Origin: Sipunculus nudus
Lineage: Eukaryota > Annelida > Sipuncula > Golfingiida > Sipunculidae
Reading direction: 5' to 3'
Assembly: GCA_026874595.1 (NCBI GenBank)
Contig: CM049311.1
Location: 42,471,676 to 42,535,675, forward strand
DNA: 64,000 nt
The position numbers were made by a program, and so were the translations under genes. A model generated the notes under the pieces. The model made no database searches. It was not told where the DNA came from and saw nothing but the letters and a program-made list of their open reading frames with translations. Positions 12,187-24,260 of the stretch are shown here, piece after piece; positions within the stretch are counted from its first letter, which is position 1; every line of letters starts with the position of its first letter.

Positions 12187-13112
12187 AAGCAGAAGATCAT
12201 TATACTTGAATTAATCAAACGCCGCAAAGTACTGGACCCGCCACTGTCACTCATCGGTAACGCTGACCAGACGCCGCTAACGTTTGATCTACCTGCCGAT
12301 ACAACTGTGGAAAAGAAGGGAGCGAACACAGTATCAATCCGTACGACTGGTAATGAAAAAAACAGGTTCACAGTCATGCTGGCCTGCATGGCAGATTGCA
12401 CTAAATTACCCCTGTACGTGGTTTTCAAACGGAAAACCATGCCCAAAGGTGTAAAATTCCCGAGCAGTGTACACGTGCGGTACAGTCTAAAGGCTGGATG
12501 GACGATACCCTGATGAAAGATTGGATTGATAGCGTGTGGGGGAATCGCGCGGGCGGCCTCACAAAGAAAGAGAATAGCCTATTAGTGTTAGATGCTTTCA
12601 GATGCCACCGCAACCCGGCTGTACTGCAACATCTGAAGCAAGTGCACAAGACGGAGGTGGCGATAATCCCTGGCGGGATGACGTCGATACGACAGCCGCT
12701 GGACGTAGGTGTCAACAGGCCTATGAAGACGCTACTGAAATCTAAATGGGGCAAGTGGATGCAGCACGGGGCCAAGACATTTACAAAGGTCGAGGTCGTA
12801 AGCGCGCCTCGGACCTAGTGACCATCGTACAGTGGATCAAGGACGCGTGGGGCGAGCTTGATAAGAATATCATCATCAGATCCTTCAAGCGCTGTTGCAT
12901 TTCGAACGCCCTTGACGGCACAGAAGATGATATCCTATGGATGATATCCTATGGAGTAATAAAGACGAGGAAGAGACTGCAGAAAGCTCGGATGATGAAA
13001 ACGACACGGATGAAATGTATTTTGCGGATGAAGAGGTGATGTCATCAGAACAAATCATGCAGTTGTTCTTACAGTCCGACGACGAAGAGTTTGAAGGTTT
13101 TGAGAGACAATA
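12187..13112 (+). pseudogene. pogo-family DDE transposase remnant
   Basis: This encodes the catalytic core of a pogo/Tigger-like transposase, which cuts and pastes the element. The three expected acidic positions are visible: GNADQTP near 12259, LLVLDAFRCH near 12580-12610 and RQPLDVGV near 12690-12715. They suggest a DDD-type triad. The reading frame shifts near 12480-12498 and near 12785, and a 14-base direct duplication (ATGATATCCTATGG) disrupts it near 12930-12957. The acidic C-terminal tail (rich in D and E) ends at TAA 13110-13112. The N-terminal helix-turn-helix/CENP-B-type DNA-binding region is absent, so the copy could move only by borrowing a transposase. Confidence 0.85.
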
Positions 13113-13621
13113 AATGAACTGTATTGATTTGCTACTCTTTGGTGACTTAATAATATATGGAACCACATGCATGTATTGATCATCTGAATATGCATGTATT
13201 GATAATAAATGAACTATATTGATTTGCTACTCTTTGGTGACTTAATACTTTATGCAACCACATGCATATATATATTGATCATTTACTATTCATATCTTTA
13301 GTATAATATCATATGCAATCATATGCGATGTGTAAAACATGTCAAATAAAATGGCTTTTTTTTTCTGACGTAAAATGTTCTATAAGTTTTCATGTGTGAA
13401 AAAAAAAGATTGTTAGAAATACACACGTTTATTATGTTTTTAAATCAAATTTTCTGTGATGTTTAATATCCACAACGGGGTTTCATTTTAAGCATATATA
13501 TATGTATATATATATTTAACTAACTATAATAAAATACCCTAGGTTTGTAATAAATTTATAACACATCTCCGGGATATCATTAATTTACACAGCTGTTCAA
13601 ACTGTCCATGCTTGCACAATA

Positions 13622-13655
13622 GACTAATTAATTATTAATTATTAATTATTAATTA
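13622..13655. repeat. AT-rich short tandem repeat inside pogo element
   Basis: Tandem TAATTAT-type units in the non-coding 3' part of the transposon. No gene was seen from 13113 to 14160. Confidence 0.6.
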
Positions 13656-14262
13656 ACTTAGGAAACCACCAGGCAATCATTCCTCCCTTGGCTCAAGTTG
13701 TTTAAATAGTAATTAGTGTATCACGGAACATTTCCCACGGACAAGGACTGACAGATGCAGGTATATCAGGTAGAGATGATCCCCTTTTGTGATTTAACAC
13801 CACATGTAAAAATATGCCGCAGCGCCATCTGCCGACAGACATTGACATCAAAGGAGGTCAGCCAAGCAATATACCATCATGCATATTTCACAACGGCGAT
13901 CTTCTGTTGTAAGCCATACTTAAGATATATTTTAAGTATCTGAAATGAAAAAAAGTGAATCAAATCAATAATTATGTTGTTTTAATGCAAAATTTGTACA
14001 AGTAAAGTGAGGATACACTTTGTTTACATAAAATCCTTTATTATCGCTCATCATCGGCTCACCGTACGATGTTCAACCTGACTGAAAAAAAAGGTTGGAA
14101 ATTATGTCTCCATGTATAATACGCACCAGGGTTTTTTATCTCGATTCTAAGATGAAAAAATGCGGATTATCTATGGGGGGAAACGGTAATGGTCCAGCAT
14201 TGAAGCATTATACCTGGTGTATTTCCCAATGCACAGGTTCGCATTAGGCCTGTAGGCCTTGT

Positions 14263-14949
14263 TAAGAAATTATTTCCTTTTACATAATTAAACAAAATAT
14301 AATTTAACCAATCAGTAGGCATAATTTGACAACAAATCATGGATAAATAAAGGTGCAATTTAATATTGTGAATTCTGGAGTAATATTTTTATATATTTAT
14401 TGCTTTGCAAATTTAAAAAAAATATATATTTTATAAAAAAAATATATATATATCTGTGTGCATAATGTGATGTTACCTGACTAAATTAAGTATAAATGTT
14501 GATGCAATTAAGATTTGTAATTTGATTTAAATATTCAGATATATATGATATACTGTAAATGTATAGTAAAATTTATAAACTTGAAAAAATGACTTAACAA
14601 AAGAAAAAATAGGATCTAATGCAAATATTTGTTCATTATTTTCCTGTCTCAGTAGAATGGAAATTAAAGTTATTCGCTTTGTTTTTCATCTCTCTGCCTG
14701 TTTTTAAATATTTAAAAATATTTTCATTTAAATTAAATTTTATCCTATACATATATGCAGAGGTGCTGTAACTCCAACCAGTCTCTGTAAGCACCATTGA
14801 ATTTAATTCTGTATTCTGTATTTATATCCAAAGGTATTGTAACTCTCCCCCCCCCCCCCCCCCCCCCCGAGTCAATCCTGAGCACTGAGGATAGTATTTT
14901 ATTGCAACTTCAAAAAATCTATGGTGATGCAGTTATAACTGTCACAATC
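14263..14949. other. AT-rich stretch with a 22-base C run
   Basis: No gene was recognised. A homopolymer of about 22 C lies at 14847-14868. Short AT microsatellites occur near 14430-14450. Confidence 0.55.
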
Positions 14950-14980
14950 AGCTGAGCGCCATGACCCATGGGTCCCTTGT
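14948..14980 (+). mobile_element. HLN-B 3' end fragment
   Basis: It carries the HLN-B terminal signature: a subterminal TCAGCTGAGCG, the palindrome TGACCCATGGGTC and CCTTGT. No matching HLN-B head lies upstream in this segment, so it is a 3' relic. Confidence 0.65.
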
Positions 14981-15045
14981 TTCAAATTTTTATGCATTTT
15001 TTTTTTGAGAACTTCATAAACATTAACTTTGTTTTTGTCTTCCTA

Positions 15046-15079
15046 GACAGCTGAGGATCATGACCCATGGGTCACTTGT
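15046..15079 (+). mobile_element. Second HLN-B 3' end fragment
   Basis: Same signature as the end at 14980 (CAGCTGAGG, TGACCCATGGGTCA, CTTGT), about 100 bases downstream. Two consecutive tails suggest tandem or read-through termini. Sequence from 15080 to about 15424 contains no recognised gene. Confidence 0.65.
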
Positions 15080-15691
15080 CTTTCCTGTTAGCAAACTTTT
15101 TTTTTTCCAGAAGAGACAGAGAGAGCTAATATCTTCTACACAAAAGTAGCAGCAGCTGTCAGCATAATCAAAATACGGCCACCAGGGGTCACTGGGCAGA
15201 AACATGCTGAGCAGCTATGTGGTTGGTTCAGATTATTGTATCTGAAAATAACATCCAAGCCTTTATAGATAACTTTTATTCAGTTGACATAAACTGAATT
15301 ATAGCCATCAGCCATCTTGAATACCTGTCACCTTCACCTACCATAAGTCATGTCCCAAAGTACTATTTATTGTCCACCAGGTGGCAGCACAGACATAGCA
15401 ATTGTGCTTACAGTTACAATTTCTTTCAGGCAGGTTAACTAGAAAAATATTTCACATACCTTTATTGAACTTGACATGTGCATAGATATAATGGATGAGA
15501 GGACAAAGCCTATTTAAAATGGGGCCATGACTTTTACTAGGAGAGTGACCTTGACCTTGACCTTGAATTTTGCCATATATAGTGAAAATCACACCAATTC
15601 TTATATATATCAATAAGAGATGCATGTATCGGTCCAAAAATCAAATTGACCGAAGATCTTGGATAGCTTTGTCTTCTGCGGAAGACAGATG

Positions 15692-16513
15692 CAGGGATGT
15701 GCTCAGAATAATTTGAGTGCCAGGCGAGCGGGCCGTGCACGTGAAAGGGGGGGGGGGGGGGCACGGGATATTTAAATTTTCATTTTCTATAGATGTGATT
15801 CATGATATTTCAGCAGCATGAATAAATCATTAGTAATACTAAAGAAATATTATTGATATCCAATATGCCGACAGCAATGCCGCCACTGAGAGCAAATTTG
15901 ATTGTAAAAGTTAAACACCGTGGTGAACTCATCCGTCAGTTCAGATTCTGTCAGTCAGGATTTGTTGAATACTTCCATATAATATGGGTATAAGAAAGGA
16001 CCGTATTCAGTTTTCTGCGCTTAAAACCTGATACCAAACATCATATTCCACTTTTCTACGGCAGGTTGGCCTAGCTCATTGGTAACTGTGACCTTACAAA
16101 TGTATTCGTATATTGTAGATCATCAATAATATTCAATCAAACATCGTTTGGCGTGTCATGTGATTTCATAGAAGCTGATATCAGCATTAGTCTTTTATAC
16201 AGATACAAGGTGGCGCTACCATAGCAGCTACGTTCACTTTCATACCAAATTTTATTCATCAACATTCACTTAATACGGCACATTTTGAAAGAGTACCTTC
16301 TATTAAATATTCATTTGGGCGCCACTGGATGTCTTCTAATGTGGCATACATGCACTTAGATAAGCTTACACGTGTGTATTTTTGTTCATGGCTTAAACAA
16401 TTTAAAAAATATTACTGCCATGCGGGCATTGACACTTTCCAGTCAAGTGCCGGGTGGCAGGAAAGACTGCCGGGCGCACCCGCCCGGCGACGCCCGGCGT
16501 GGGCACATCCCTG
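15692..16513. mobile_element. Non-autonomous hAT-like element, copy 1
   Basis: The inverted termini CAGGGATGTGC and GCACATCCCTG (16503-16513) are flanked by a 6-base duplication CAGATG (15686-15691 and 16514-16519). Removing it restores the surrounding repeat. It holds a 15-base G run at 15747-15761 and no transposase. The CAGGG termini suggest a hAT; the 6-base duplication is shorter than the usual 8. Confidence 0.7.
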
Positions 16514-17051
16514 CAGATGGTGCCACATTCTGTCCTTTTCTTGTTCCCCCCCCCCCCCTTTTAAATTAAATTTTAATACCCCATCATTGCCACTTGACAG
16601 TTAGGGAGCATTATAAGTCAAAAACTAATGGACATATTGGGCTAAAATTGTGCATGTCGATTGATCTTGGATACCTCCATCTTATATTCAAGACTGGTGG
16701 TGCCATCTGCAATTGTTTTTGTGAGGTGTTGATCCGTACATTTGCTTTTGGTTGAAAGTGCTCATATCTCAACAGTGGTTTAATGTATTGATCTGAAATT
16801 TGGCTTGTCAACCAGACAGGTGGCGCCACCTAACTTACCATTTTCATAGTATAAATTAATGCCCTTTTTTCAGGAATGATTGGCCGAATTAGCCTAAAAT
16901 TGTGCATATCTATAGATCTTGGATACCTACATCTCACATTCAAGACTGATGGCACCATCTGCAATCCTTTTTGTGTTGCCTCCATCCATACTTTTGCTTT
17001 CGGTGAAAATTGCTCATATCTGAGGAGTCGTTCAGTGTTTAAATGTACCAT

Positions 17052-19086
17052 TTTTAGCAAACCTGTGAGCTTATGCGATACCGCAGCGTTGTCCGTCAGC
17101 CGTCTGCCGTCCAGGGCTGGCTTTCCGCCGTCCATGGCTGTAAGTCAGAAACCGTCGGAGCTAGCAGCTCCAAATTACATGTAAGAATTAGGCACATGTT
17201 AAACTTGGTGCCCTGAAGCTTTTTATTGGGTTTCTGCTTTAATTTAGATTTTATAGAGAAAAAACTTCAAAACCTTTAAAAATCTTCTTCTCTGAAACTG
17301 TCCAGCCAAATTGTCCAATATTTCACAGAAATGATCCCTGGAACAATCTCTCTCAAGTTTGTGCAAATGGTTCTAGTTCAGAGATTTTTGGCCGAGTTAC
17401 AGGAGGTTGAACTTAGTCATCTGTCTAAAAAAGCACACTAAAATTAAAATCCCAGAAACGGCTAGAGCTATAATCACCAAATTTTATACCAATGTTTGTC
17501 ACATATGTCATATTTGATTTGAGGTATTGGTGGTGCCACCTACATTGATGTGTTTTTTACAAGCAAAAATGTAATTTTAAACTCTTCTTGCTTATTCCCT
17601 GATTTATGATGAAACTGTTAAGCTGATTGGTTTAAACTTTACAAGAATTATTCTATGGTAGGGTTCTCCCAGTTTTATAGGAATAGATTGGGTAAATACA
17701 GTTTTAAAAAAACATCGTAGCCAATTGAAAAAGGCTTTCTGTATTTGAAAACAGATTTGACAACATGCTGAGTTTCAGCATCCAAGCCAAGAGGTCACTC
17801 AGTACAAACAGGTGGGGTCCAAACATCACCATGGCAACTGACCTGGCACTGGGGGGGTGTCTAGACAATGTGTCTAGACATCTAGACACAGCGTCTAGAC
17901 ACAATGTTTAGATGCAGAATTACCATATTATTGGAACTATATCTTTCAACTGTTTGAAAAAACTTGGTTAGCATTTTAAGTGAATTGGGTTTATCATCAG
18001 GTCACATGTGAACTGCTGCGCCCTCATTTTTGGTTGACCTCTGACCTTTCCTCGCTGCCCAGCGTCCATTTGTGCGTCTGTTTCCACACATTAACCCGCA
18101 TATCTCGGGAACCGTTTGACCAATCAGGCTAAAAATTTTGCACAAATGTAGCCATTTGATAGCTTTATAACATACACTAAAAATGGTGGCACCACCTACA
18201 ACCACTTATGCACAGCGTCCATCTGTTCATCTGCCTTTGGATAAAATCACTCATATCTCAGCAGTGGTTTGACTTATCCACCTGAAATTTTGCAGGTTTA
18301 TACATCCTGGACAGCTTTCTCGATTTATGACAGGTGGCGCCACCTACATTCACGGTTACTCTGCAGACATCCAACCTCATATCTCAGGAACCATGTGACC
18401 GATCGGGCTAAAATTTTGCATGTGTATAGATCTAATATAGCTCTTCATCATAGGCAAAACTGGTGGCGCCACCTGCAACCATTAATGCACAGCACCCATC
18501 TGTTCATCTGCCTTGGGATAAAATTACTCATATCTCAGCAGTGGTTTGTCTTATCCACCTGAAATTTTGCAGGTTTATACATCCTGGACAGCTTTTTTGG
18601 ATTTTATGACAGGTGGCGCCACCTACATTCACGTTTACTCTGCAGACATCCAAGCTCATATCTCGGGAACTGTTTGACCGATTGGGCCAAAATTTTGCTT
18701 GTGTATAGATCTCACATTGCTCTTCATCATAAGCAAAACTGGTGGCACCACCTGCAACCACTTTTGAACACCGTCACATGCTGCAGACATCCATGCTAAT
18801 ATGCAACACACCTCACTCTATTCCCCTTGCCACTTAATCCATGCCTCACTTCACCCATCCCTCTCTGATTTCTGCGGATACACATAGTCGCTTGTCGACT
18901 ACCCATATTCTAGTTTTAAAATGTCCAAGTCTGAAACTTGCAGGTCTAAAATGTCCATTTTGCTTAAATCATAATGACTAAGGTAGATATGCAGGACTTG
19001 AAAGGATCAATATTAAATTTTAAAAATAAACCTCCATTCATACTCCCAAACTTTGCACAGGTTCATATTAGGCCTGTAGGCTTTGT
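17052..19086 (+). mobile_element. HLN-A subfamily b, complete, with truncated HLN-C inside
   Basis: The head TTTTAGCAAACCTGTGAGC follows a T, and the tail GCCTGTAGGCTTTGT ends at 19086. Rejoining the flanks gives ACCATTTACAGTATAAATTA-like sequence that matches 16845-16865, an independent empty site. The body contains the TCTAGA cluster (17858-17915) and an HLN-C tail ending in CTAG at 18913. Non-coding. Confidence 0.8.
18000..18913 (+). mobile_element. HLN-C, 5'-truncated, inside HLN-A
   Basis: Tandem GGTGGCGCCACC units (near 18331, 18462 and 18611), a DR1-like motif at 18035-18047, the TAGTCG/CGACTA hairpin and a terminal CTAG are present. The TTGTATCCGCC start is missing, as in the copy ending at 2265, so both share one insertion ancestral to the subfamily. 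Confidence 0.65.
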
Positions 19087-19300
19087 TACAGTATAAATTA
19101 ATCCCCTTTCCTCAAGAGTGATTCACAGTATTGGCCCCTATATTTGTGAAAAATATTGTTTCTCAAGTTGAAAGATGGAAGAAACATTGGTCGCTTGCCA
19201 AGTGTCAGTATGTGCTGCTGAAGATGCTGGCCTATTCATAAAGGGGGGGGGGTAATTGTCTGGGGATACTCTTGCACCTGCCGTGCCAAGAAATGTCTAG

Positions 19301-20291
19301 TTTAATTGATAATATATGAGCCAAATGACGGATAAATATCTTAGTATTGCAATTTAGAATTGTGAATTCTGAATCAGTTGTTATTTTCATATATCTATGC
19401 AAAAATGCTTTCCTAGTTGTGAGGGAGCTGTTAGTTAACTGCTAGTTCATGGCTAGTTAGCAGTGAGCTAGCTGTTAGCAAACTGTTATGATTTCACTTG
19501 AGAACTTCAGTTAGCAATCTAAAGCTCAAGTTGGCAGTGCTAAGCAGTTACATAGCAAATGAAGTAGATCACAATGAACTGGGTAGCAGCTTTAATGAGA
19601 TCTAGCCACTACTTGACACTCACTCCCTTAGCGAATGGTTCCTGGCCTTACTTGGTTGCTAGCAGTTACTTGAGACTCTCTTAGCGACTGGTTTACAGCA
19701 ATTTGAGTATGCTTGCATTTACTTGAGATTCACTTAGCAACTTTTTTACTAGGAGGAGGTAAGCAACTACTTAAAACCTAGATAAGAAGATAGTTATTTC
19801 CTGTCTTACCCTGCTGTGATTGGCTAAACTGATTTTGGAGGGAAAAGCAGCTATCTTTGCAAAATTAGGACAAGGGACTTTGCTAGCTCTTGTAAAAATA
19901 TGAAGATCTGTTCCAAGGAGCTCAAGTAAGAGAACATTCAACAAATCCAGCATGTTCAGAGGACTCATTGGATTAATTAGAACATACAATCACTTAATGG
20001 GAAGACGATGAGAGGAGCTTATTTATGTTACCACCAGTAAGTTTGAACTACATATATACATGTGTGTAACCCTAGGGCTGGCCCAGCAAGCATGGACCAT
20101 TGCTGACCAGCACTGATATGAGTGATTTTTCATCAAGTAATTTTATACACAGAAAGTATAGTATCCAATTTAATTTTGTGTAAAAGAAAAAAACATACCA
20201 TAACATATGTCCATGTTTTTTTGTATAACTAATATATATTATCAATTTAACAGCAATATCAATGGCCACTAATAAGTAACAACTGCCATAT
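19301..20291. other. No gene recognised
   Basis: Low-complexity GTTAGC/AGCTAG-rich sequence (about 19420-19740) and AT-rich DNA. The ORFs are short and unsupported. Confidence 0.5.
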
Positions 20292-20347
20292 TTGTACCCG
20301 CCAAAACAAAGTTGTGCGGATATGTTTTTGACCGGATTCCGCCACTG
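20292..20347 (+). mobile_element. HLN-C 5' end fragment
   Basis: TTGTACCCGCC, a GCGGATATG-type hairpin partner and GACCGGATTCCGCC match the first ~55 bases of HLN-C. The copy stops where hAT copy 2 begins. Confidence 0.65.
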
Positions 20348-20519
20348 GTACTCTTTTACAATATGCCGTATTGAGTGAATTTTGATGAATAAAATTTGGT
20401 ACTAATGAAGTGAACGAACTGCTTTGGTATCTGTATAAAAGACTAAATATAAGAATCTGAACTGACAGATGAGTTCACCACGGTGTTTTACAAACAAATT
20501 TGCTCTCAGTGGCGGCATT

Positions 20520-23500
20520 CTCATTTTTGTTCGAATGGTTCGAGTTCGGAGATTTTTGGCCGAGTTACAGGAGGTTGAACTTTGTTTACTGTGCAAAAAA
20601 GCATATTAAAATTTAAAGCTCAGAAATGGCTGGAGCTATCATCACCAAATTTTATGCCAATGTTGGTCACATATGTCATATCTGAAATTGAGGTACTGGT
20701 GGCGGCACCTGCATCGGCCTTTTTTGTACAGGGTCATCAGTGCCTGTATCACACTGAGGGCTACAAAAAACTTCTTCTCTGAAACTATATGGCCAAAATG
20801 TTTAATATCACACAGAAATGATCCTAGGGTAGTGCTTTCTGTAGTTTGTTCAAATGGTCTCTTTTCAGTGACTTTTGGCTAAGTTATGGGAAGCTGAATT
20901 TAGTCAAATGCCATAACAGCCCATTTAAGATCAGTGGCTAGATCTTCTCAAAAACCACTGGGCCAAATTCTTAAATCTCCCACATTAATTATCCTCAGAT
21001 GTTGATTATTCAAGCTTGTTCAAATGTTTTTTTTTCAGTGCTTTTTGGCTGAGTTGCCGGAAGCTGAACTTAGCCAGTTTGCTGTATCTTCCTATATGAG
21101 TTATAAACCTGCGAAACGGTTTTTCCACTGATGCCACTGAAGCCAGTTTGTTAAATATTATACAAGAATAATCCCTACAATAATTCTTATAATAATTGTC
21201 ATTAATGGTTCCACATGAATGATTTTTGGCTGAATTATGGAGATTGATTTGAGTCATTTTACCATATATGTTAGCTGTATGATGCTGTTACATCTAACCT
21301 GGCACCAGTTTATCAGCATCTATTACATCATGCCACTAGACATTTAGATTTCAGGTTATCTTTGGTTAATATTGACAAGAAAGTTTTTTTTAAAAGCTTT
21401 TAAAAAATATTTAGATTTATGATATAAATTATTCATCATACCAGGCAATGTTACAATCATGGATATTTAGCTCTCTGTGGCTATATAAAGACAACTGTAC
21501 GTGGATTATAAACTATTGGTATCCCTACTCAACTTAATTCAAGAATTTGCCACCAATAAGATGTATCTGTATTTTAATTTTGCATTCAGTATGCATCAGT
21601 AATAATTTTACATATATTCCTGATTTCTTTTTTATAAAAAGTCAGCTGAAAAGCTTTTTGTATTGGGAAAATAAATTTCAAAGTTATTTCAAGTAGGGAC
21701 CACTTTTGTGTACAGATGGCAGCACTTGGTTTACCATTGGCAGATTGCCAGTGCCTTGATGTTGGCCATTAGCCAAGATGATGTAAGCTCTACAAATAGT
21801 TTTGGCACATTTTTCGTTGACCTCTGACCTTTCCTCTTTGCCCAGCGTCCATTTGTGCGTCTGTTTCCACACATAAACCCACATATCTCAGGAACCATTT
21901 GACCGATAAGGCTAAAGATTTTGCACAAATGTAGCACATGGAAAGCTTTATAACATACACTAAAAATAGTGGCGCCACCTGCAACCATTCTTGCACAGCG
22001 TCCATCTGTTTGTCTGCCTTGGGATAAAAACACTCGTATCTCGCCAGTGGTTTGACTTGTCCACCTGATATTTTGCATGTGTATATATACACATCCTGGA
22101 CAGCTTTCTTGATTATATGACAGGTGGCACCACCTACATTCAGGTTTAAGCTGTAGACATCCAAGCTCATATATCAGGAACTGTTTGACCAGTTGGGCCA
22201 AAATTTTGCGTGTTTATAGATCTCCCATAGCTCTTTATCATGCGCAAAACTGGTGGGGCCACCAGCAACCATTTTTGCACAGCGTCCATCTGTTCATCTG
22301 CCTTGGGATAAAATCACTCATATCTGTGCATTGGTTGGACTTATCCACCTAAAATTTTGCATGTGTATACATCCTGGACAGCTTTCTTGATTTTGTGACA
22401 GGTGGTGCCACCTACATTTACGTTTAAGCTGCAGACATCCAAGCTCATCTCGGGAACCGTTTGACCAGTTGGGCCAAATTTTTGCATGTGTATAGATCTC
22501 CCTTAGCTCTTTATCATACGCAAAACTGGTGGCGCCACCTGCAACCATTTTTGCACAGTGTCCATCCGTTCATCTGCCTTGGGATAAAAACAATCATATC
22601 TCTGCATTGGTTGGACTTATCCACCTAAAATTTTGCATGTGTATACATCCTGGATGGCTTTCTTGATTTATGACAGGTGGCGCCACCTACATTCACGTTT
22701 AAGCTGCAGACATCCAAGCTCATATCTCAGGAACCATTTGAGATTTGACTGATTGGGCAAAAATTTTGCATGTTTATAGATCTCACATAGCTCTTTATCA
22801 TATGCAAAACTGGTGGCGCCACCTGAAATCATTTTTGCACAGCATCAGTCTGTTTGTTAGCCATGGGATAAAATCACTCGTATTTCGGCAGTGGTTTGAC
22901 ATATCTGCCTAAAATTTTGCAGGTTTATACATCTTGGATAGCTTTCTGGATTTTGTGACAGGTTGAGCCACCTACATTTATGTATACTCGCAGACATTTA
23001 GGCTTATATCTCAGGACTGGTTTGACATATCCCCCTAAAATTTTGCATATGTATAGATCTCATATATCTCTTAATCATACACAAAATTGGTGGCGCCACC
23101 AGCCACCATTTTTGCACAGTGTCTGTCTGTTTGTCTGCCGTTTGTCAGTAGTGGTTTGACTTGTCTGCCTAAAATTTTGCATGTTTATACATCTTGGACA
23201 GCTTTCTGGATTTTGTGGTAGGTGGCGCAACCTACATACACATTTCGGCTGCAGACATCCAGGCTATTATGCAACACGCCTCACTCTAATTCTTCTTGCT
23301 ACTCAATCCATGCCTCGCTTCACCTTTCCCACTCTGATTTTGGTGGATACACGTAGTCGCTTGTTTACTACCCATATTTTAGTTTTTGTGTTGTGTGCAC
23401 CCATGCCAGAATTGCAGCAGTGATGTTTGTTTAATTGTTTCTTGTTCTAAGTGTTTAGTACTTGCATTGTTCATATACATGTTACACATGTTCTTGAAAA

Positions 23501-23576
23501 GTAATGGTCCAGCATTGAGGCATTATACCTGGTGTAATCTTATTGCACAGGTTCTCATAAGGCCTGTAGGCCTTGT
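20520..23576 (+). mobile_element. HLN-A, 5'-truncated, with HLN-C inside
   Basis: It begins within the family body (TTTGTTCGAATGGTTCGAG phrase), lacking the AGCGAACC head. It ends with CATAAGGCCTGTAGGCCTTGT at 23576. Comparison with hAT copy 1 shows that part of the hAT was deleted together with the head, while the right junction follows the TT rule. Confidence 0.75.
21808..23382 (+). mobile_element. HLN-C, 5'-truncated, inside HLN-A
   Basis: Tandem palindromic units at about 22528, 22677, 22811 and 23090, a DR1-like motif at 21818-21830 and a degraded TTTAG end at 23382. The flanks match the HLN-A phrase GCTACAATCATTTTTGTG on the right, although some HLN-A sequence is missing on the left. 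Confidence 0.6.
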
Positions 23577-24260
23577 TAGTTTTACTAATGATTTATTCAT
23601 GCAGCTGAAATATCACGAATCACGTCTATAAAAAATGAAAGTTTAACTTTAAATATCCCGTGCGCCCCTCCCCCCCCCCCCCCCCCCATTTCACATGCAC
23701 GGCCCACCCGCCCAGCGCTCAAATTATTCTAAGCACATCCCTGATTACAATACACTCAATCAATACAATTTCACAGTATAACAACAGTACAACACAGTAT
23801 AATAAATAAAGTGTACAGTACCTGAATACTTTCACTGTCACAGCGACAACAAGTCCTTTAAAACCAATAATCCATGTAAACAGTTCAAATAGTCAAAAGT
23901 AAAGGCTCTTGCAATAATCCCGAAAGCAAACTGGAGACAGGCAGCACTAAATCTGCATAGAATTCGTAGAATCTCTGACACTACTGCAATGGACCTTTCC
24001 GACCTGTCAATCATGCATAACCAATTGGCCAATCAGATAACGACATTTATGACGTGATCGCCACGTGTAGAGTGTCTGGTTTGTGGGTCCGTGCGCTCGT
24101 GCATATGACAGTACCTGGTTTTGTGCGGCTATTGCTTCCATGAACGATGGTTCTTAGAAGTTCATGGGGAACGTACAATGGTGACCAGATCGAGATACCT
24201 TAATTTGAAAGGTTAGGGAGGGGCCAGGCTTATGTTAATCCTGAAGACTGAACTGGCGGA

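Larger units (their letters stand above)
11982..14186 (+). mobile_element. pogo/Tigger-type DNA transposon, TA target duplication
   Basis: Perfect 26-base terminal inverted repeats lie at 11982-12007 and 14161-14186, beginning CCGTTTCCCCCCATAGATAA. TA flanks both ends (11980-11981 and 14187-14188). Removing the element and one TA regenerates the HLN-A tail sequence seen in other copies. A second partial copy of the end motif follows at about 12011-12027. The internal transposase gene is broken. Confidence 0.92.
11829..14262 (+). mobile_element. Mini HLN-A (about 227 bases) carrying a pogo transposon
   Basis: The HLN-A head (AGCGAACCTATGAGCTTATG) is fused within about 35 bases to the last ~190 bases of the family, ending with AGGCCTGTAGGCCT and CCTTGT. 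Without the 2205-base pogo insert and one copy of the TA duplication, it is about 227 bases. It retains both termini and almost no interior, so it approximates the minimal mobile unit of the family. Confidence 0.8.
15425..19300 (+). mobile_element. HLN-D copy broken by hAT and HLN-A insertions
   Basis: Positions 15430-15691 match the 5' region of the complete HLN-D (the ACCTTGACCTTG phrase), and 16514-17051 and 19087-19300 match later parts. It ends with the GCACCTGCCGTGC hairpin and CTAG at 19297-19300. A hAT element (15692-16513) and an HLN-A (17052-19086) interrupt it. The 5' end is not clear. Confidence 0.65.
20348..23743. mobile_element. hAT-like element copy 2, inverted, split by HLN-A
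   Basis: Positions 20348-20519 and 23577-23743 are reverse-complement matches to the hAT at 15692-16513. The right terminus is GCACATCCCTG (23733-23743). An 18-base C run (23670-23687) mirrors the G run of copy 1. The left terminus is lost at the junction with the HLN-C fragment. An HLN-A occupies 20520-23576. Confidence 0.7.

Noticed and set aside
12168-13172. Minus-strand ORFs opposite the pogo transposase
   Set aside because: They are shadows of the plus-strand coding sequence, which has the DDE-type motifs.
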